From Halosegnis marinus (GTDB lineage: Archaea > Halobacteriota > Halobacteria > Halobacteriales > Haloarculaceae): a stretch of 64,000 bases of DNA. The DNA lies in the NCBI RefSeq assembly GCF_029338355.1, contig NZ_CP119802.1:2232001-2296000 (forward strand), written 5' to 3'. Numbering within the stretch: the stretch's first letter is position 1; every line of letters starts with the position of its first letter. The notes beneath the pieces were generated by a model. That model searched no databases, was not told the origin of the DNA, and worked only from the letters and a program-made list of their open reading frames with translations. Both the position numbers and the translations under genes were made by a program. Below, piece after piece: positions 32,185-42,028 of this stretch.

Positions 32185-32987
32185 CCCGCGTCGTCTGTGC
32201 GCAGATTCGCGTCGAGAACGCCGACGTGACGGGCAACGTCGCGCGCGCCGTGGCGGCGGTCGAGGACGCCGCCGCGGAGGGCGCGGACCTCGTCGTTCTC
32301 CCCGAGATATTCAACGTCGGCTACTTCGCCTTCGACAGCTACGACCGCGCGGCCGAACCGCTGGACGGACCCACGCTCACCCGGGTCCGGGAAGCGGCCG
32401 CCGAGAACGACGTGGGCGTGTTAGCCGGGTCCATCGTGGAGGACCTCGCGGCGAGCGACGAGGGCCCCGCCGACGAAGGGCTCGCCAACACCTCCGTCCT
32501 CTTCGACCGGGCCGGCGAGCGGCTGGCCGTCTACCGCAAACACCACCTGTTCGGCTACGGCTCCGCCGAGACCGAACTCCTGACGCCCGGCGAGGACCTC
32601 GCGGTCGCCGAGTTCGACGGCCACACGGTCGGGATGACGACCTGCTACGACCTGCGGTTCCCGGAACTGTACCGCGCGCTCGCGGAGCGGGGCGCGACGC
32701 TGGTCTGCGTGCCGAGCGCGTGGCCGTACCCCCGCGTCGAACACTGGAAGCTCCTGCCGAAAGCGCGCGCCGTCGAGAACCAGCTGTACGTCGCGACGGC
32801 CAACGGCTCGGGGAGCTACGAGGGCGCGGAACTGCTCGGGCGCTCCTCGGTGTACGACCCGTGGGGAACGACGCTCGCCTCGTCGGACGACGACCCGGCG
32901 CTCGTCGCGGCCGAGGCCGACCCCGAACGCGTCGCCGCGGTGCGCGAGGAGTTCCCCGCGTGGCGGGACCGGCGGGGCGACGTGTGA
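32181..32987 (+). CDS. carbon-nitrogen hydrolase (nitrilase superfamily)
   Basis: A 268-residue nitrilase-fold hydrolase. The catalytic triad is visible: Glu in LVVLPEIFNVGYFAF, Lys in VYRKHHLFGYGSAETELLTP, Cys in GMTTCYDLRFPELYRALA. It hydrolyses an amide or nitrile; omega-amidase or N-carbamoyl activity would be typical. The ATG overlaps the preceding SRPBCC stop. The 136 bp to the next gene hold no clear feature. Confidence 0.88.
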   Translation: MTRVVCAQIRVENADVTGNVARAVAAVEDAAAEGADLVVLPEIFNVGYFAFDSYDRAAEPLDGPTLTRVREAAAENDVGVLAGSIVEDLAASDEGPADEGLANTSVLFDRAGERLAVYRKHHLFGYGSAETELLTPGEDLAVAEFDGHTVGMTTCYDLRFPELYRALAERGATLVCVPSAWPYPRVEHWKLLPKARAVENQLYVATANGSGSYEGAELLGRSSVYDPWGTTLASSDDDPALVAAEADPERVAAVREEFPAWRDRRGDV

Positions 32988-33123
32988 CCCCGAAGTGGTA
33001 GCTTTATCAGGGAGGGGGGAATAGTATCAATCGCCGGAAGCGACGCTTTTCTCGTCGTGACGGCAACAACCATCGCCGCGCCCACACGGCGGGTACGCCC
33101 GGCACCCGCCGTCACCTCGCCTC

Positions 33124-34155
33124 TCACTCCGCGTCCGCGTATATCGCGTCCATGAGCCACACGTCCGCCAGCCCGTCGGCCCCGTCCGGGCCGATGTCGC
33201 TCCCCGTCAGGACGGCGTGCGCGAAGTAGTCGAACTCCTCGCGCAGTTCCCCGCCGCCCGCGCCCGTTATCTCGTAGGAGCCGTCGCCCGTCTCGACGAC
33301 GAGCCTGCGGCCCCGGTTCGGCTGGAAGGCGTCGAACAGGCGGACGACGCCCTCGCTCCCGTACACCGCGAAGTCGGCGTTCGGGTGGCCCGAGAAGGAG
33401 GCCGTGAAGTTCCCCGTCGCGTCCGGGAACGCGACGCGGAAGGAGACGTGTTCGTCCACGTCCGCGTACGGGCCGCCCGTGCGCGTCCGCCCCGAGACGG
33501 CCTCGGGTTCGGCGCCGAGCAGGTAGCGCGCGGCGTTGAGCGGGTACACGCCCACGTCCATCAGCGCGCCGCCGCCCGCGAGGTGCGCGTCGAGCCGCCA
33601 CTGGTCCGGGCCGCGAGAGCCCATCAGCACGGGGAAGGTGAAGTCGCCCGCGAACTTCTCCACCGCGCCGACGCCGCCCGCGTCGAGGAACGCCTTCAGC
33701 GCGCGGAACAGCGGGTCGGCCTGCATCCGGTAGGCCGTCATCAGGGGGACGCCCGCGTCCTCGCAGACCGCGACCACTTCCTCGGCTCGTTCCGGAGTCG
33801 CCTCCAGCGGTTTCTCGCAGACGACCGCCTTCCCCTGTTCCGCGGCCGTTTCGACGTGCGGGAGGTGGAGGCGGTTCGGCGTCGCCACGTACACGGCGTC
33901 GTACGCGTCCGCGAGGTCGCCGGCCGCGTAGCCGTCGTAGTCCGTCGTTTCGAGGCCGTGGCCGTCGGCGACCTTCTCGCGGTTCTCGGCGCTGCCGCTC
34001 ACCCCGACGGTCGCCTCGACGTAGTCGCAGTCGCCGATGCTCGGGAGCACGACGCCGCGCGCGAAGCCGCCACAACCCACGACCGCCAGCCGCACGGTCC
34101 CGTCCGCACCCGTGTCCCAGTCCCGCTCGCCGATATCGGTGAACGCCTCGTGCAT
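33124..34155 (-). CDS. gfo6: Gfo6-like D-xylose/sugar 1-dehydrogenase
   Basis: A 343-residue Gfo/Idh/MocA oxidoreductase. The Rossmann motif is RLAVVGCGGFARGVVLPSI near residue 22, with VYVATPNRLHLPHVETAAEQ, the catalytic EKP in VVCEKPLEATPERA, and LAGGGALMDVGVYPLNAARY. This pattern matches the haloarchaeal Gfo6/D-xylose dehydrogenase group, which oxidises xylose to xylonolactone. The ATG at MHEAFTDIGERDWDT starts the conserved region. Divergent from ribH. Confidence in the xylose assignment is moderate. Confidence 0.8.
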   Translation of the reverse strand: MHEAFTDIGERDWDTGADGTVRLAVVGCGGFARGVVLPSIGDCDYVEATVGVSGSAENREKVADGHGLETTDYDGYAAGDLADAYDAVYVATPNRLHLPHVETAAEQGKAVVCEKPLEATPERAEEVVAVCEDAGVPLMTAYRMQADPLFRALKAFLDAGGVGAVEKFAGDFTFPVLMGSRGPDQWRLDAHLAGGGALMDVGVYPLNAARYLLGAEPEAVSGRTRTGGPYADVDEHVSFRVAFPDATGNFTASFSGHPNADFAVYGSEGVVRLFDAFQPNRGRRLVVETGDGSYEITGAGGGELREEFDYFAHAVLTGSDIGPDGADGLADVWLMDAIYADAE

Positions 34156-34246
34156 GGGCGGTCGTCTCGCCGGGGGCACAAAAAGCCGGACTCCGGTCGC
34201 TTGCGCGGAGCGGCAGGTCTTTCTACGCGCCGTAGATACCCCGAGT

Positions 34247-34657
34247 ATGGTCACACTCGGGCTGGTCGTCGCTCAGTTCAACAAGGAGCGGCCGGTCACC
34301 CACGAGATGGAGGCGGCGGGTCGCGAGGCCGCCGCCGAGCGCGGCGCGGAGATCGCCGAGACGCTGGAGGTACCGGGGGCGTACGACACCCCGCTCGCCG
34401 CCGACCGGCTGGCGCGCCGCGACGACATCGACGCCGTCGCCGTCCTCGGGGCGGTCATCACCGGGGACACCGACCACGACCAGGTCATCACGGACGCGGC
34501 CGCCCGCGGCCTGACCGACGTGTCGCTGGACCGGGACACCCCGGTCGCGTTCGGCGTCTCCGGTCCCGGCATGAGCGCGGCCGAGGCGGCCGAGCGCATC
34601 CCGAAGGGCGCGGAGGCCGTCGAGAGCGCAATCGACCTCGCGGAGGAACTCGCATGA
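34247..34657 (+). CDS. ribH: 6,7-dimethyl-8-ribityllumazine synthase
   Basis: A 136-residue lumazine synthase that condenses butanone phosphate with a ribitylamino-uracil in riboflavin synthesis. It starts VTLGLVVAQFNKERPVTHEM, then LEVPGAYDTPLAADRLARRD, AVAVLGAVITGDTDHDQVIT and PVAFGVSGPGMSAAEAAERI. The family GxVxxGxTxHxxxI segment is GAVITGDTDHDQVI. Its stop overlaps the aminotransferase start by 4 bp (ATGA). Confidence 0.92.
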   Translation: MVTLGLVVAQFNKERPVTHEMEAAGREAAAERGAEIAETLEVPGAYDTPLAADRLARRDDIDAVAVLGAVITGDTDHDQVITDAAARGLTDVSLDRDTPVAFGVSGPGMSAAEAAERIPKGAEAVESAIDLAEELA

Positions 34658-35805
34658 ACACGGAATTCGCTGACAGAGTCGGACGTGTCGAACCGAGCGC
34701 GACGCTCGCCATCTCCAACCTCGCCTCCGAACTGGAGGCCGACGGCGCCGACGTCGTGGACCTCTCCGTCGGGGAGCCGGACTTCCCGACCCCCGACAAC
34801 GTCGTCGAGGCCGGCAAGGCCGCGATGGACGCCGGGCACACGGGGTACACCCCGTCGAACGGCATCCCGGAGCTGAAGGCGGCCATCGCCGAGAAGTTCG
34901 CCGACGACGGGCTGGCCTACGACGAGGACGAGATAATCGTCACGCCCGGCGGCAAGCAGGGGCTGTTCGAGGTGTTCATGACCCTGCTCGACGAGGGGAG
35001 CGAGGTCGTGCTGTTCGACCCCGCGTGGGTGAGCTACGAGGCGATGGCGAAGCTGGCGGGCGCGGACATCCGCCGCGTCGACCTCTCTCCCCATGACTTC
35101 CGGCTCGAACCCGCGCTGGACGACCTCGCCGAGGTCGTGAGCGACGACACCGACCTCGTCGTCGTCAACAGCCCGTCGAACCCCTCGGGCGCGGTCTTCT
35201 CCGACGCGGCGCTCGAAGGCGTGCGCGACCTCGCCGTCGACCACGACGCCGTCGTACTCTCCGACGAGATATACCAGTCCATCACCTACACCGACGGGAC
35301 GCCGACCTCGCTCGGGAGCCTCGACGGGATGGTCGACCGGACCGTCACGCTCAACGGGTTCTCGAAGGCGTACTCGATGACCGGCTGGCGGCTCGGCTAC
35401 GTCGGCGCGCCGGCCGACCTCGTCGCCGAGGCGTCGAAGATACACAGCCACTCGGTGTCGTGTGCGACGAACTTCGTCCAGCACGCGGGCGTCGAGGCGC
35501 TGCGCAACACCGACGACGCCGTGACGGAGATGCGCGACGCCTTCCACGAGCGCCGCGACATGCTGCTCGACCTGTTCGCCGACCACGGGAAGGAGGTACC
35601 GCGTCCCGACGGCGCGTTCTACATGATGCTCCCCGTCGCCGAGGACGACGCGGCGTGGTGTGAGGGCGCCATCGAGGACGCCCACGTGGCGACCGTCCCG
35701 GGCAGCGCGTTCGGCACGCCGGGCTACGCGCGGCTCTCCTACGCGGCGAGCGAAGAACGGCTGAAGGAGGGCGTCTCGCGGCTGGCCGAGAACGGCTACC
35801 TCTGA
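34654..35805 (+). CDS. class I/II PLP-dependent aminotransferase (aspartate aminotransferase-like)
   Basis: A 383-residue fold type I aminotransferase. DVVDLSVGEPDFPTPDNVVE is the N-terminal substrate loop and VTPGGKQGLFEVFMTLLDEG binds the cofactor phosphate. SPSNPSGAVF and DEIYQSITYTDG follow, and the PLP lysine is in TLNGFSKAYSMTGWRLGYVG near residue 237. It transaminates an amino acid, probably aspartate. Translationally coupled to ribH. Confidence 0.92.
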   Translation: MNTEFADRVGRVEPSATLAISNLASELEADGADVVDLSVGEPDFPTPDNVVEAGKAAMDAGHTGYTPSNGIPELKAAIAEKFADDGLAYDEDEIIVTPGGKQGLFEVFMTLLDEGSEVVLFDPAWVSYEAMAKLAGADIRRVDLSPHDFRLEPALDDLAEVVSDDTDLVVVNSPSNPSGAVFSDAALEGVRDLAVDHDAVVLSDEIYQSITYTDGTPTSLGSLDGMVDRTVTLNGFSKAYSMTGWRLGYVGAPADLVAEASKIHSHSVSCATNFVQHAGVEALRNTDDAVTEMRDAFHERRDMLLDLFADHGKEVPRPDGAFYMMLPVAEDDAAWCEGAIEDAHVATVPGSAFGTPGYARLSYAASEERLKEGVSRLAENGYL

Positions 35806-37398
35806 CTACTCCCGTCTCGATTCGAGGAACGACTCCACGAGCGACCGCTCCGCCCGGCGGAGGTGGTAGTGGAGCGTCGCGGCGGAGATGTCGAGTTCGT
35901 CGGCCACCTCCTCGGCGGTCGCGTCGCGCGGCCACTCGAAGTAGCCGGCGTCGAAGGCGGCTTCGAGCGCGCCGAACTGCCGGTCGGTGAGCGAGACGTC
36001 GCCCGACCACGTCGGTTCCTCGCGCTCGTCGCCGGGGCCGTCGAGGGTGCGTTTCGCGACCAGCTTCGTCTCGGGGTACACGGACCGTACCCCCTCGACG
36101 ACGGCGCGCACGTCGGTGTCGCGCGGCGCGGTGGCGACGACCGTGACGCCGCCGTCCTCGATGGTTATCTCGCGTGCCTCCGCGCCGGCGGTGAGCAGCT
36201 GTGAGGCCGCCGAGCGGGCCAGGCGGAGCTCGTACAGCGCGGAGTCGCTCTCGCCGACCGGGGTACACGACTCGACGTGGTCGGCCGCCTCCGTGTGTTC
36301 GACCACGGCCTCGGCGTCGGCGCCGTGGACGGTATAGTACTGCGTGATGTCGCCGTTCGGCTCGCGGTTCATCCACTCCATCGTGCCGGTGACGTCCGGG
36401 GCCGCCTGTGCCAGCCGCGTGAACGGCATCGCCTCGCCCGTGAGGCGGAGTTCGAGTTCGACGACCGGCTCGGAGAGGACGAGCCGCTCGGTGTGGGCGG
36501 CGTTGAGCGCGAAGCCGACGACGCGCCCGAGCTGTTCGAGGGCGCCGACCTCGACGTCGTCGAAGCCGTCGGGCCGCGACGAGTAGGCGACGAGGACGCC
36601 GCCGGCCCCCTCCCGGCCGATGGGAACGCTCACACCGGAGCGGATGTCGTTCTCCGCCGCGAACTCGCGTATCGGCTCGGGAAGCGACGAGGTGGGGATG
36701 TCGCGGACGACGCGGACCTCGCCCGTCTCGGCGGTCTCCAGCGCGGGGCGGGCGTCGTCCGTCCCGCGCCACTCCTCGGTCATCCCGTCCACGGCGCTCG
36801 TCGAGGGGCCGGCGACGGTGACCGGTTCCACCGCGCCGTCGCGGTCGAGCCGACCGATCCACACCGCGTCGTAGAGTTCCGAGTCGGCGAGCCCCTCACA
36901 GACGGCGCGCTCGATCTCCGACTGCGTCCCCGCGGCGACCAGCGCCCCGATGACGCCGCCGACCGTCTCGATTACGCGACGGTAGGTGCGGGCCCCCTCG
37001 ACCTCTCCGGAGCCGCCGTCGGAACGGGGCTGTGCGACGCCCGTGACGCCGATACAGCTCCCGTCCGCGTCGGTGGCCACGGCGGCCTCGTGCCGGTGCG
37101 GCAGGGCTTCGCCGTCTTTCGTCACGACCGGCAGGTCGACGCTCCAGCTGTGGCCCGGGCCGGCGCCGTCGAGCGTCTCGCGGACGGCCGCCGAGTCCTC
37201 CGCCGTCAGCAGTCGGTCGATACCCATCCCGGACAGCTCCTCGTCGGAGTAGCCGGTGACCTCCGCGACGCGGGCGTTCCACCACCCGAGGCGGCCGTCG
37301 AAGTCGAAGTGATAGACGGCCATCGGAATCGAATTCAACGCCTCTCTCGGGACGAATCGCTCGTGGTCCGTGGGACCGTCGGCGTGCTCGTCCCCCAT
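35806..37398 (-). CDS. PAS-GAF-Bat type helix-turn-helix regulator
   Basis: A 530-residue regulator related to bacterioopsin activator (Bat). A PAS domain (residues 15-115, VYHFDFDGRLGWWNARVAEV) is followed by a GAF-like domain (about 130-290, IRSGVSVPIGREGAGGVLVA). A Bat-specific beta domain comes next. The C-terminal HTH (DRQFGALEAAFDAGYFEWPR, then ATAEEVADELDISAATLHYH) spans about 468-525. It probably senses light, redox or a ligand and controls transcription. Convergent with the aminotransferase gene. Confidence 0.87.
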   Translation of the reverse strand: MGDEHADGPTDHERFVPREALNSIPMAVYHFDFDGRLGWWNARVAEVTGYSDEELSGMGIDRLLTAEDSAAVRETLDGAGPGHSWSVDLPVVTKDGEALPHRHEAAVATDADGSCIGVTGVAQPRSDGGSGEVEGARTYRRVIETVGGVIGALVAAGTQSEIERAVCEGLADSELYDAVWIGRLDRDGAVEPVTVAGPSTSAVDGMTEEWRGTDDARPALETAETGEVRVVRDIPTSSLPEPIREFAAENDIRSGVSVPIGREGAGGVLVAYSSRPDGFDDVEVGALEQLGRVVGFALNAAHTERLVLSEPVVELELRLTGEAMPFTRLAQAAPDVTGTMEWMNREPNGDITQYYTVHGADAEAVVEHTEAADHVESCTPVGESDSALYELRLARSAASQLLTAGAEAREITIEDGGVTVVATAPRDTDVRAVVEGVRSVYPETKLVAKRTLDGPGDEREEPTWSGDVSLTDRQFGALEAAFDAGYFEWPRDATAEEVADELDISAATLHYHLRRAERSLVESFLESRRE

Positions 37399-37451
37399 AT
37401 ATACGAGGCAACGCGAGGAACCGCAATAAGCCCGGCGGGAGTGCGCCCGCG

Positions 37452-39350
37452 CTACTCGACCAGCGTCGAGCGGAGCGCGTCGTCGAGTTCGGCGTCGCTC
37501 ATCTTCGCGACGAGCGCGTCGAGGACCTCCTCGCGGGCGCCCGGGACGAACTTGATGGAGCCGACGACGAGGTGGCCCCCGCCGGAGACGCCCGCGCCCG
37601 GCAGCTCCTCGGTGAGTTCCGTGACCATCCGCGGGATGTCGAGGCGGACGCCGTCGGAGCGGAGGACGGCGAAGTCCGGCCCGTAGCCGATGGTGATGAC
37701 GGGGTCGCCCGTCTCCTGGACCTTCCGGTCGTGGAGCTCGCCCGTCGTCTTCCCCGGCGCGGGGTAGATGAAGCGGTGGGCGTGTTCGTCCACGTCGATT
37801 CGGTAGAGGTGGGCGTCGTTCGACAGCGTCTCGTGTTCGATGTGCGGGAGCGCGTCGTCGAGCTGGCGCTCCACGTCACGCTCGGCGCGCTCCGAGAGGA
37901 ACGCGACCAGCTCGCGGTGGCGCTCCTCGTCGTCGCCGAGGTCCAGCACGTCCTCGATGACGGCGTCGCCGGAGCTGTAGCGGAGCCAGTGGGCCGCGTA
38001 GTCGAGCGCCTCGCCGATGTCGTGGAGGTCGTCCTCCTCGTAGCCGGCCTCGGCGGCGAGCGCGACGTAGTCGTCCATCGCGTCGGCCCGCGAGCGGTCC
38101 GAGAGCCCGGCGACGGCCGGCACGTGGCGCAGGTCGTCGGTCAGCTCCGGCGCGATCATGCGCGCGAGTTCGACGCACATCATCCCGGTCGTGATGCGGT
38201 AGTCCTCGCCGTGGAGGTAGGGGTTGACGTGGGCGTCGACGAGCGGCTCGACGGCGTCCGGGTCCGGGTGGTGGTGGTCGACGACGACGACCGGGATGTC
38301 GTACTCCGCCAGCGCGCGGTACGCCGGCGTGTCCTCCTCGGTGGAGCCGTTGTCGAGCATGAGCAGGAGCGGGAGCTTCTGGCCGTGGCGCTCGCGGTCC
38401 TCCAGCGCGAAGTTGAGGTCGCGGGTCACGTCCTCCATCTCGTAGAACGGGGCCTTCGCCGGGAGCCGCTTGAGGAGGTGGCGCGGCGCCTGTGCGTCCT
38501 CGTGGACGGACTCGATGAACCGTTCGAGCGCGAGCTGGACGGGGACCGAGGCGCACATCCCGTCGCCGTCGGCGTGGTGGCGCACCCGTATCGGACGGTT
38601 CTCCAGCACGGCGCGCCGGAGCCGCTCGGCGACGCCGCGGAGCTCCTCGCGAACCGGCTCGAAGGCGTCCCACTCGACGAGCGGGTCGACCTCGGCCGGG
38701 GCGGCGGTCTCCGCGACCTGGTCCGCGAGACGGTCGCGCACCTCGTCGGCCGCCTCGCCGCGCAGTCGGGCGAGGTCGTCCACCTCGACCTGGAGCGCGC
38801 CCTCGCGGCTCTCGACGGTGCCCGTGACGCGGACGACGTCGTCCATCTCCACCTCGGGGTAGGCGCGCACGCCTGCCTCCTCGAAGGCGGCACAGGGGAC
38901 GATGCCGGTGCCGTCGCGCACCTGGAACAGGGTCGGGCCGCCGGTCTGTTTTATCTGGACGACCTCGCCCTCGACGTGGACGACGTGGCCGACCTTGCCG
39001 GCGAGTTCGGAGACGCCGGCCTCGTCGCCGTGGCTCACCTCGACGGTGGTGAACTCGCTCGGCGCGGCCTCGTGGAAGGAGAGGTCGCCGTTCTCGCGTA
39101 TCTCGGCGAGTTCGACGACGAACTCGTCGCCGACCTCGTAGTCGCCGTCGAGCACGGAGTCGTGGACGAGCCCCGAGACGTGGTCCGAGAGGTCGACGAA
39201 GACGCCGTACTCCACGACGCCGTTGACGGTCGCGTGGTACAGCGCCTCCTCCTCGACGTCCTCGAACGTACACCCGGACGCGAGCCGATAGACGACGGGG
39301 CCCGCGCGGGCCGTGCCGGCGGTTTCGCCGGCGTCAGCAGGTGGAACCAT
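37452..39350 (-). CDS. DHH-family phosphoesterase with S1 and OB domains
   Basis: A 632-residue RecJ-type protein. An S1-like RNA-binding domain (residues about 40-105, YHATVNGVVEYGVFVDLSDH) is followed by an OB fold (about 115-195). The DHH catalytic part has RIRVRHHADGDGMCASVPVQ near 255, LLLMLDNGSTEEDTPAYRAL, and the signature VVVVDHHHPDPDAVEP near 350. DHHA1 follows with SGGGHLVVGS. It may degrade RNA or single-stranded DNA. Divergent from the JAMM gene. Confidence 0.86.
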   Translation of the reverse strand: MVPPADAGETAGTARAGPVVYRLASGCTFEDVEEEALYHATVNGVVEYGVFVDLSDHVSGLVHDSVLDGDYEVGDEFVVELAEIRENGDLSFHEAAPSEFTTVEVSHGDEAGVSELAGKVGHVVHVEGEVVQIKQTGGPTLFQVRDGTGIVPCAAFEEAGVRAYPEVEMDDVVRVTGTVESREGALQVEVDDLARLRGEAADEVRDRLADQVAETAAPAEVDPLVEWDAFEPVREELRGVAERLRRAVLENRPIRVRHHADGDGMCASVPVQLALERFIESVHEDAQAPRHLLKRLPAKAPFYEMEDVTRDLNFALEDRERHGQKLPLLLMLDNGSTEEDTPAYRALAEYDIPVVVVDHHHPDPDAVEPLVDAHVNPYLHGEDYRITTGMMCVELARMIAPELTDDLRHVPAVAGLSDRSRADAMDDYVALAAEAGYEEDDLHDIGEALDYAAHWLRYSSGDAVIEDVLDLGDDEERHRELVAFLSERAERDVERQLDDALPHIEHETLSNDAHLYRIDVDEHAHRFIYPAPGKTTGELHDRKVQETGDPVITIGYGPDFAVLRSDGVRLDIPRMVTELTEELPGAGVSGGGHLVVGSIKFVPGAREEVLDALVAKMSDAELDDALRSTLVE

Positions 39351-39510
39351 TTATACACGCTGGGTCCCGTCCGCGGTTAAGGTTTGTCACTCGGCGTGCC
39401 CGCCGCGAGCGCCCCGGAGGCGGCTCCTGTCGTCCGGTTTCCCCTCGCGCTCGCGGCGGCCGGACACCCCTATCGGAACCCTCATGGGCGGCGCGGCCGC
39501 AGTCGGAGAT

Positions 39511-39999
39511 ATGCGGCTGTTCCGGTCGAGCGAGGTCGTCGCCATCGCCGAGGACGCCCTCTCCTTCGCGCTGTCCGCCTCCGAGGACGCCCACCCGAAC
39601 GAGTACATGGGACTCCTCCGCGGGGAGGACGCCCGCGACCTCGGGCTCGACCTGGAGGGGACCGTCGTCACGGACGTGCTCGTCATCCCCGGTACCACCT
39701 CCTCGCCCGTCTCCGCGACCGTCCGCTCCGAGATGGTGCCGACCGGCGCGAGTTCCGTGGGGTCGGTCCACTCGCACCCGAACGGCGTGCTCAGTCCCTC
39801 CGACCAGGACTTGCAGACGTTCGGGCGGGGGAAGGTCCACATCATCGTCGGCGCGCCGTACGGCCGCCACGACTGGAAGGCGTTCGACCGCGAGGGCGAC
39901 CCGCGCGACCTCGACGTGGTCGACGTCGACCTCCCGGAGGACGCCTTCTTCGACTTCACGCAGGCGGACATCGACGCCGAACTGGGTGACCGCCGGTGA
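39511..39999 (+). CDS. JAMM/MPN+ metalloprotease (desampylase-like)
   Basis: A 162-residue JAMM protein with the complete zinc motif: Glu in [13 protein letters not shown] (residue about 31) and [19 protein letters not shown] near 83-100, giving HxH, then Ser and Asp. In haloarchaea JAMM enzymes remove SAMP ubiquitin-like modifiers from proteins or mature them. The start at the ATG at 39511 gives the family N-terminus. The stop overlaps the GTG of ribL by 4 bp, so protease and FAD synthase are co-translated. Confidence 0.85.
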   Translation: MRLFRSSEVVAIAEDALSFALSASEDAHPNEYMGLLRGEDARDLGLDLEGTVVTDVLVIPGTTSSPVSATVRSEMVPTGASSVGSVHSHPNGVLSPSDQDLQTFGRGKVHIIVGAPYGRHDWKAFDREGDPRDLDVVDVDLPEDAFFDFTQADIDAELGDRR

Positions 40000-40421
40000 G
40001 GGTCGTCGCGCAGGGGACCTTCGACCTCCTGCATCCGGGCCACCTCCACTACCTGCGGGAGGCGCGCGCGATGGGCGACGAGCTCCACGTCATCATCGCC
40101 CGACAGGACAACGTCACCCACAAGGAGCCGCCCCTGCTCCCGGACCGCCAGCGCCGGGACATGGTGGCGGCGCTCGACCCCGTCACCGAGGCCCACCTCG
40201 GCCACACGGAGGACATCTTCGTCCCCATCGAGCGCATCGACCCGGACCGCATCGTGCTCGGCCACGACCAGCACCACGACGACGACGCCATCCGCGCGGC
40301 GCTCGCGGAGCGGGGTATCGACTGTGAGGTGGCCCGCGCCGGCCCCCGCGAACCCCGCTACGAGGGCGAGGTGCTCTCGACCGGGACCATCATCGACCGC
40401 GTCTGCGAGGAGCGCTGCTGA
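39996..40421 (+). CDS. ribL: FAD synthase (archaeal RibL type)
   Basis: A 141-residue nucleotidyltransferase. Its [20 protein letters not shown] carries the HxGH motif and [20 protein letters not shown] follows. [17 protein letters not shown] at the C-terminus holds the ST(G)TII motif and the cysteines typical of archaeal RibL. It adenylates FMN to FAD. The GTG start overlaps the JAMM stop. Together with ribH, two flavin genes lie within 6 kb. Confidence 0.88.
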   Translation: MRVVAQGTFDLLHPGHLHYLREARAMGDELHVIIARQDNVTHKEPPLLPDRQRRDMVAALDPVTEAHLGHTEDIFVPIERIDPDRIVLGHDQHHDDDAIRAALAERGIDCEVARAGPREPRYEGEVLSTGTIIDRVCEERC

Positions 40422-40422
40422 C

Positions 40423-41997
40423 TCACTCGAACTCGACCCGTCGCGCCGCGAGCAGACACGCCAGCGCCGCGACGGCGAGCACAGCGACCACGCCGCCCGG
40501 CAGGGTCGTCCCCGGCCCGCTCGCGCGCCAGTCGGCGTCGAACACGCGCCGGTAGTAGTCCGCCGCGTCGCCGGTGAGCGCGAGCACAACCTCGCGGTTC
40601 GCGCGCGCGGAGTTGTCGTTCCAGTTCAGGCTCCCGAGGAGGACGGTGTCGTCGGCGACGACGCCCTTCGCGTGTATCTTCCCGTAGCCGGACGGCACGG
40701 CGAGACGCGCCTCCAGGTCCAGCCCCTCGCGCTCGGCGACGCGGTTCAGCCGCTCGACGACCGCGCCGTTGTCCTCGCGGACGTACCACGCCCCCGAGAG
40801 CAGGAGGCGCACCTCGACGCCCCGGCGCGCGGCCGCGACCGTCTCGCGGACGAAGGCCTGGTCCGGCCCGCCGACGCTCATCTGGACGACCCGGAGGGTC
40901 TCGTTCGCGGCGCGGAGTCGGGCGAGCACCGCCGACTCGGCGTTGTCCGGCGCGACGAGCAGCCGCGCGGACTCGAACGCGACGCGCTCGGGGGCGAAGG
41001 CCGTCGGGTACGTCCCGGCCGTCGCGTTGTCGGCCGCGAACGTCCGGCCCGCGCGGTACTCGTCCCACGGAACCGCCGCGCGCCACGCGAAGTCACCCTC
41101 GAAGGTGCGCGCGAGGCCCGCGACGACCGAGGGCTCCGAGACGACCGCGCCCCAGCCGCGGGAGTCCGCACCGCCCGTCCCCGAGGGCTTCCAGTTCTCG
41201 GTGAGCACGACCGCGCGGTCGTCCGCGACGGCGTACTTCGCGTGGTGGTAGGCGTACCGCGCGTGCGGCCCGGTCACGGCACGCACCGCGACGCCCGCGG
41301 CGACGAGCGTCTCGAGTCGTCGCGCCTGCGTGCGACTCATCCCGCCCACCGGGCCGCCCTCCACGAGGACGCGGACGTCCGCGCCGCGCTCGCTCGCGTT
41401 CGCGAGCGCCCGGGTCGCCCGCGCCGAGGTGAACGTGTACCCCGCGAGCCACACCCGCTCGGTCGCGTTTCTTATCGCGGCGAGCGGCGGCCCGGTCGCG
41501 TCGGGGAGGACGAACGCCCGCGCCTCGCCCGCGCCGCCCGCGACGACCGGGTAGTCGGTCGCGCCGACGGGCGTCCACGTCCCGTTCCGGTAGCGCTCGC
41601 CCTCGGGCGCGTCCCCGTAGCGGAGCGTCGAGACGGTCCGGTTCCCCCTGAGAAGCCGCAGTCGCTCGCCGGCGTTCGACAGCGCGGGGAGCGCCACGTC
41701 GAGGACGCGGCGGTCGGTTCGGTTCCGCACTCGCTCGGGCGCGGCGGTCAGGACGACGCGGCCCGAGACGGTTCGGTTCGGCAGGCGAACGCGCGACTCG
41801 CCGTCGTCGAGCGCGTACGCGCCGAGGTCGGTCCCGTCGGGAGCGGCGAGGACGACCGACTCGCCCGCGTCCCCGTCGGCGACGGGGTTCGGCACTGTCG
41901 CCACTATCGCGGGCTCGGTAGGGGTCGCGGCCGGGACGACCGCGGGCGTCGCTACGCCGGCGACGAGCAGGGCGACGAGCGCGACGGGCCGGAGCAC
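40423..41997 (-). CDS. secreted phospholipase D-like protein with two HxK motifs
   Basis: A 524-residue protein. A signal peptide (ALVALLVAGVATPAVVPA) and an N-terminal beta-rich domain (ESVVLAAPDGTDLGAY and RTVSTLRYGDAPEG, as in lamin-tail domains) precede two PLD domains. The motifs are YAYHHAKYAVADDRAVVLTE near 250 and GYGKIHAKGVVADDTVLLGS near 435. A C-terminal membrane helix (VVAVLAVAALACLLAARR) anchors it. It probably acts outside the cell as a nuclease or phosphodiesterase. Convergent with ribL by one base. Confidence 0.85.
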   Translation of the reverse strand: MLRPVALVALLVAGVATPAVVPAATPTEPAIVATVPNPVADGDAGESVVLAAPDGTDLGAYALDDGESRVRLPNRTVSGRVVLTAAPERVRNRTDRRVLDVALPALSNAGERLRLLRGNRTVSTLRYGDAPEGERYRNGTWTPVGATDYPVVAGGAGEARAFVLPDATGPPLAAIRNATERVWLAGYTFTSARATRALANASERGADVRVLVEGGPVGGMSRTQARRLETLVAAGVAVRAVTGPHARYAYHHAKYAVADDRAVVLTENWKPSGTGGADSRGWGAVVSEPSVVAGLARTFEGDFAWRAAVPWDEYRAGRTFAADNATAGTYPTAFAPERVAFESARLLVAPDNAESAVLARLRAANETLRVVQMSVGGPDQAFVRETVAAARRGVEVRLLLSGAWYVREDNGAVVERLNRVAEREGLDLEARLAVPSGYGKIHAKGVVADDTVLLGSLNWNDNSARANREVVLALTGDAADYYRRVFDADWRASGPGTTLPGGVVAVLAVAALACLLAARRVEFE

Positions 41998-42028
41998 GCG
42001 GCGCCTGGCCGCGCCCCCCGATAAGAAG

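Noticed and set aside
33001-33123. A small gene or hairpin in the gap after the nitrilase gene
   Set aside because: CGACGCTTTTCTCGTCG is only a weak imperfect hairpin, and no frame with sensible composition is present.
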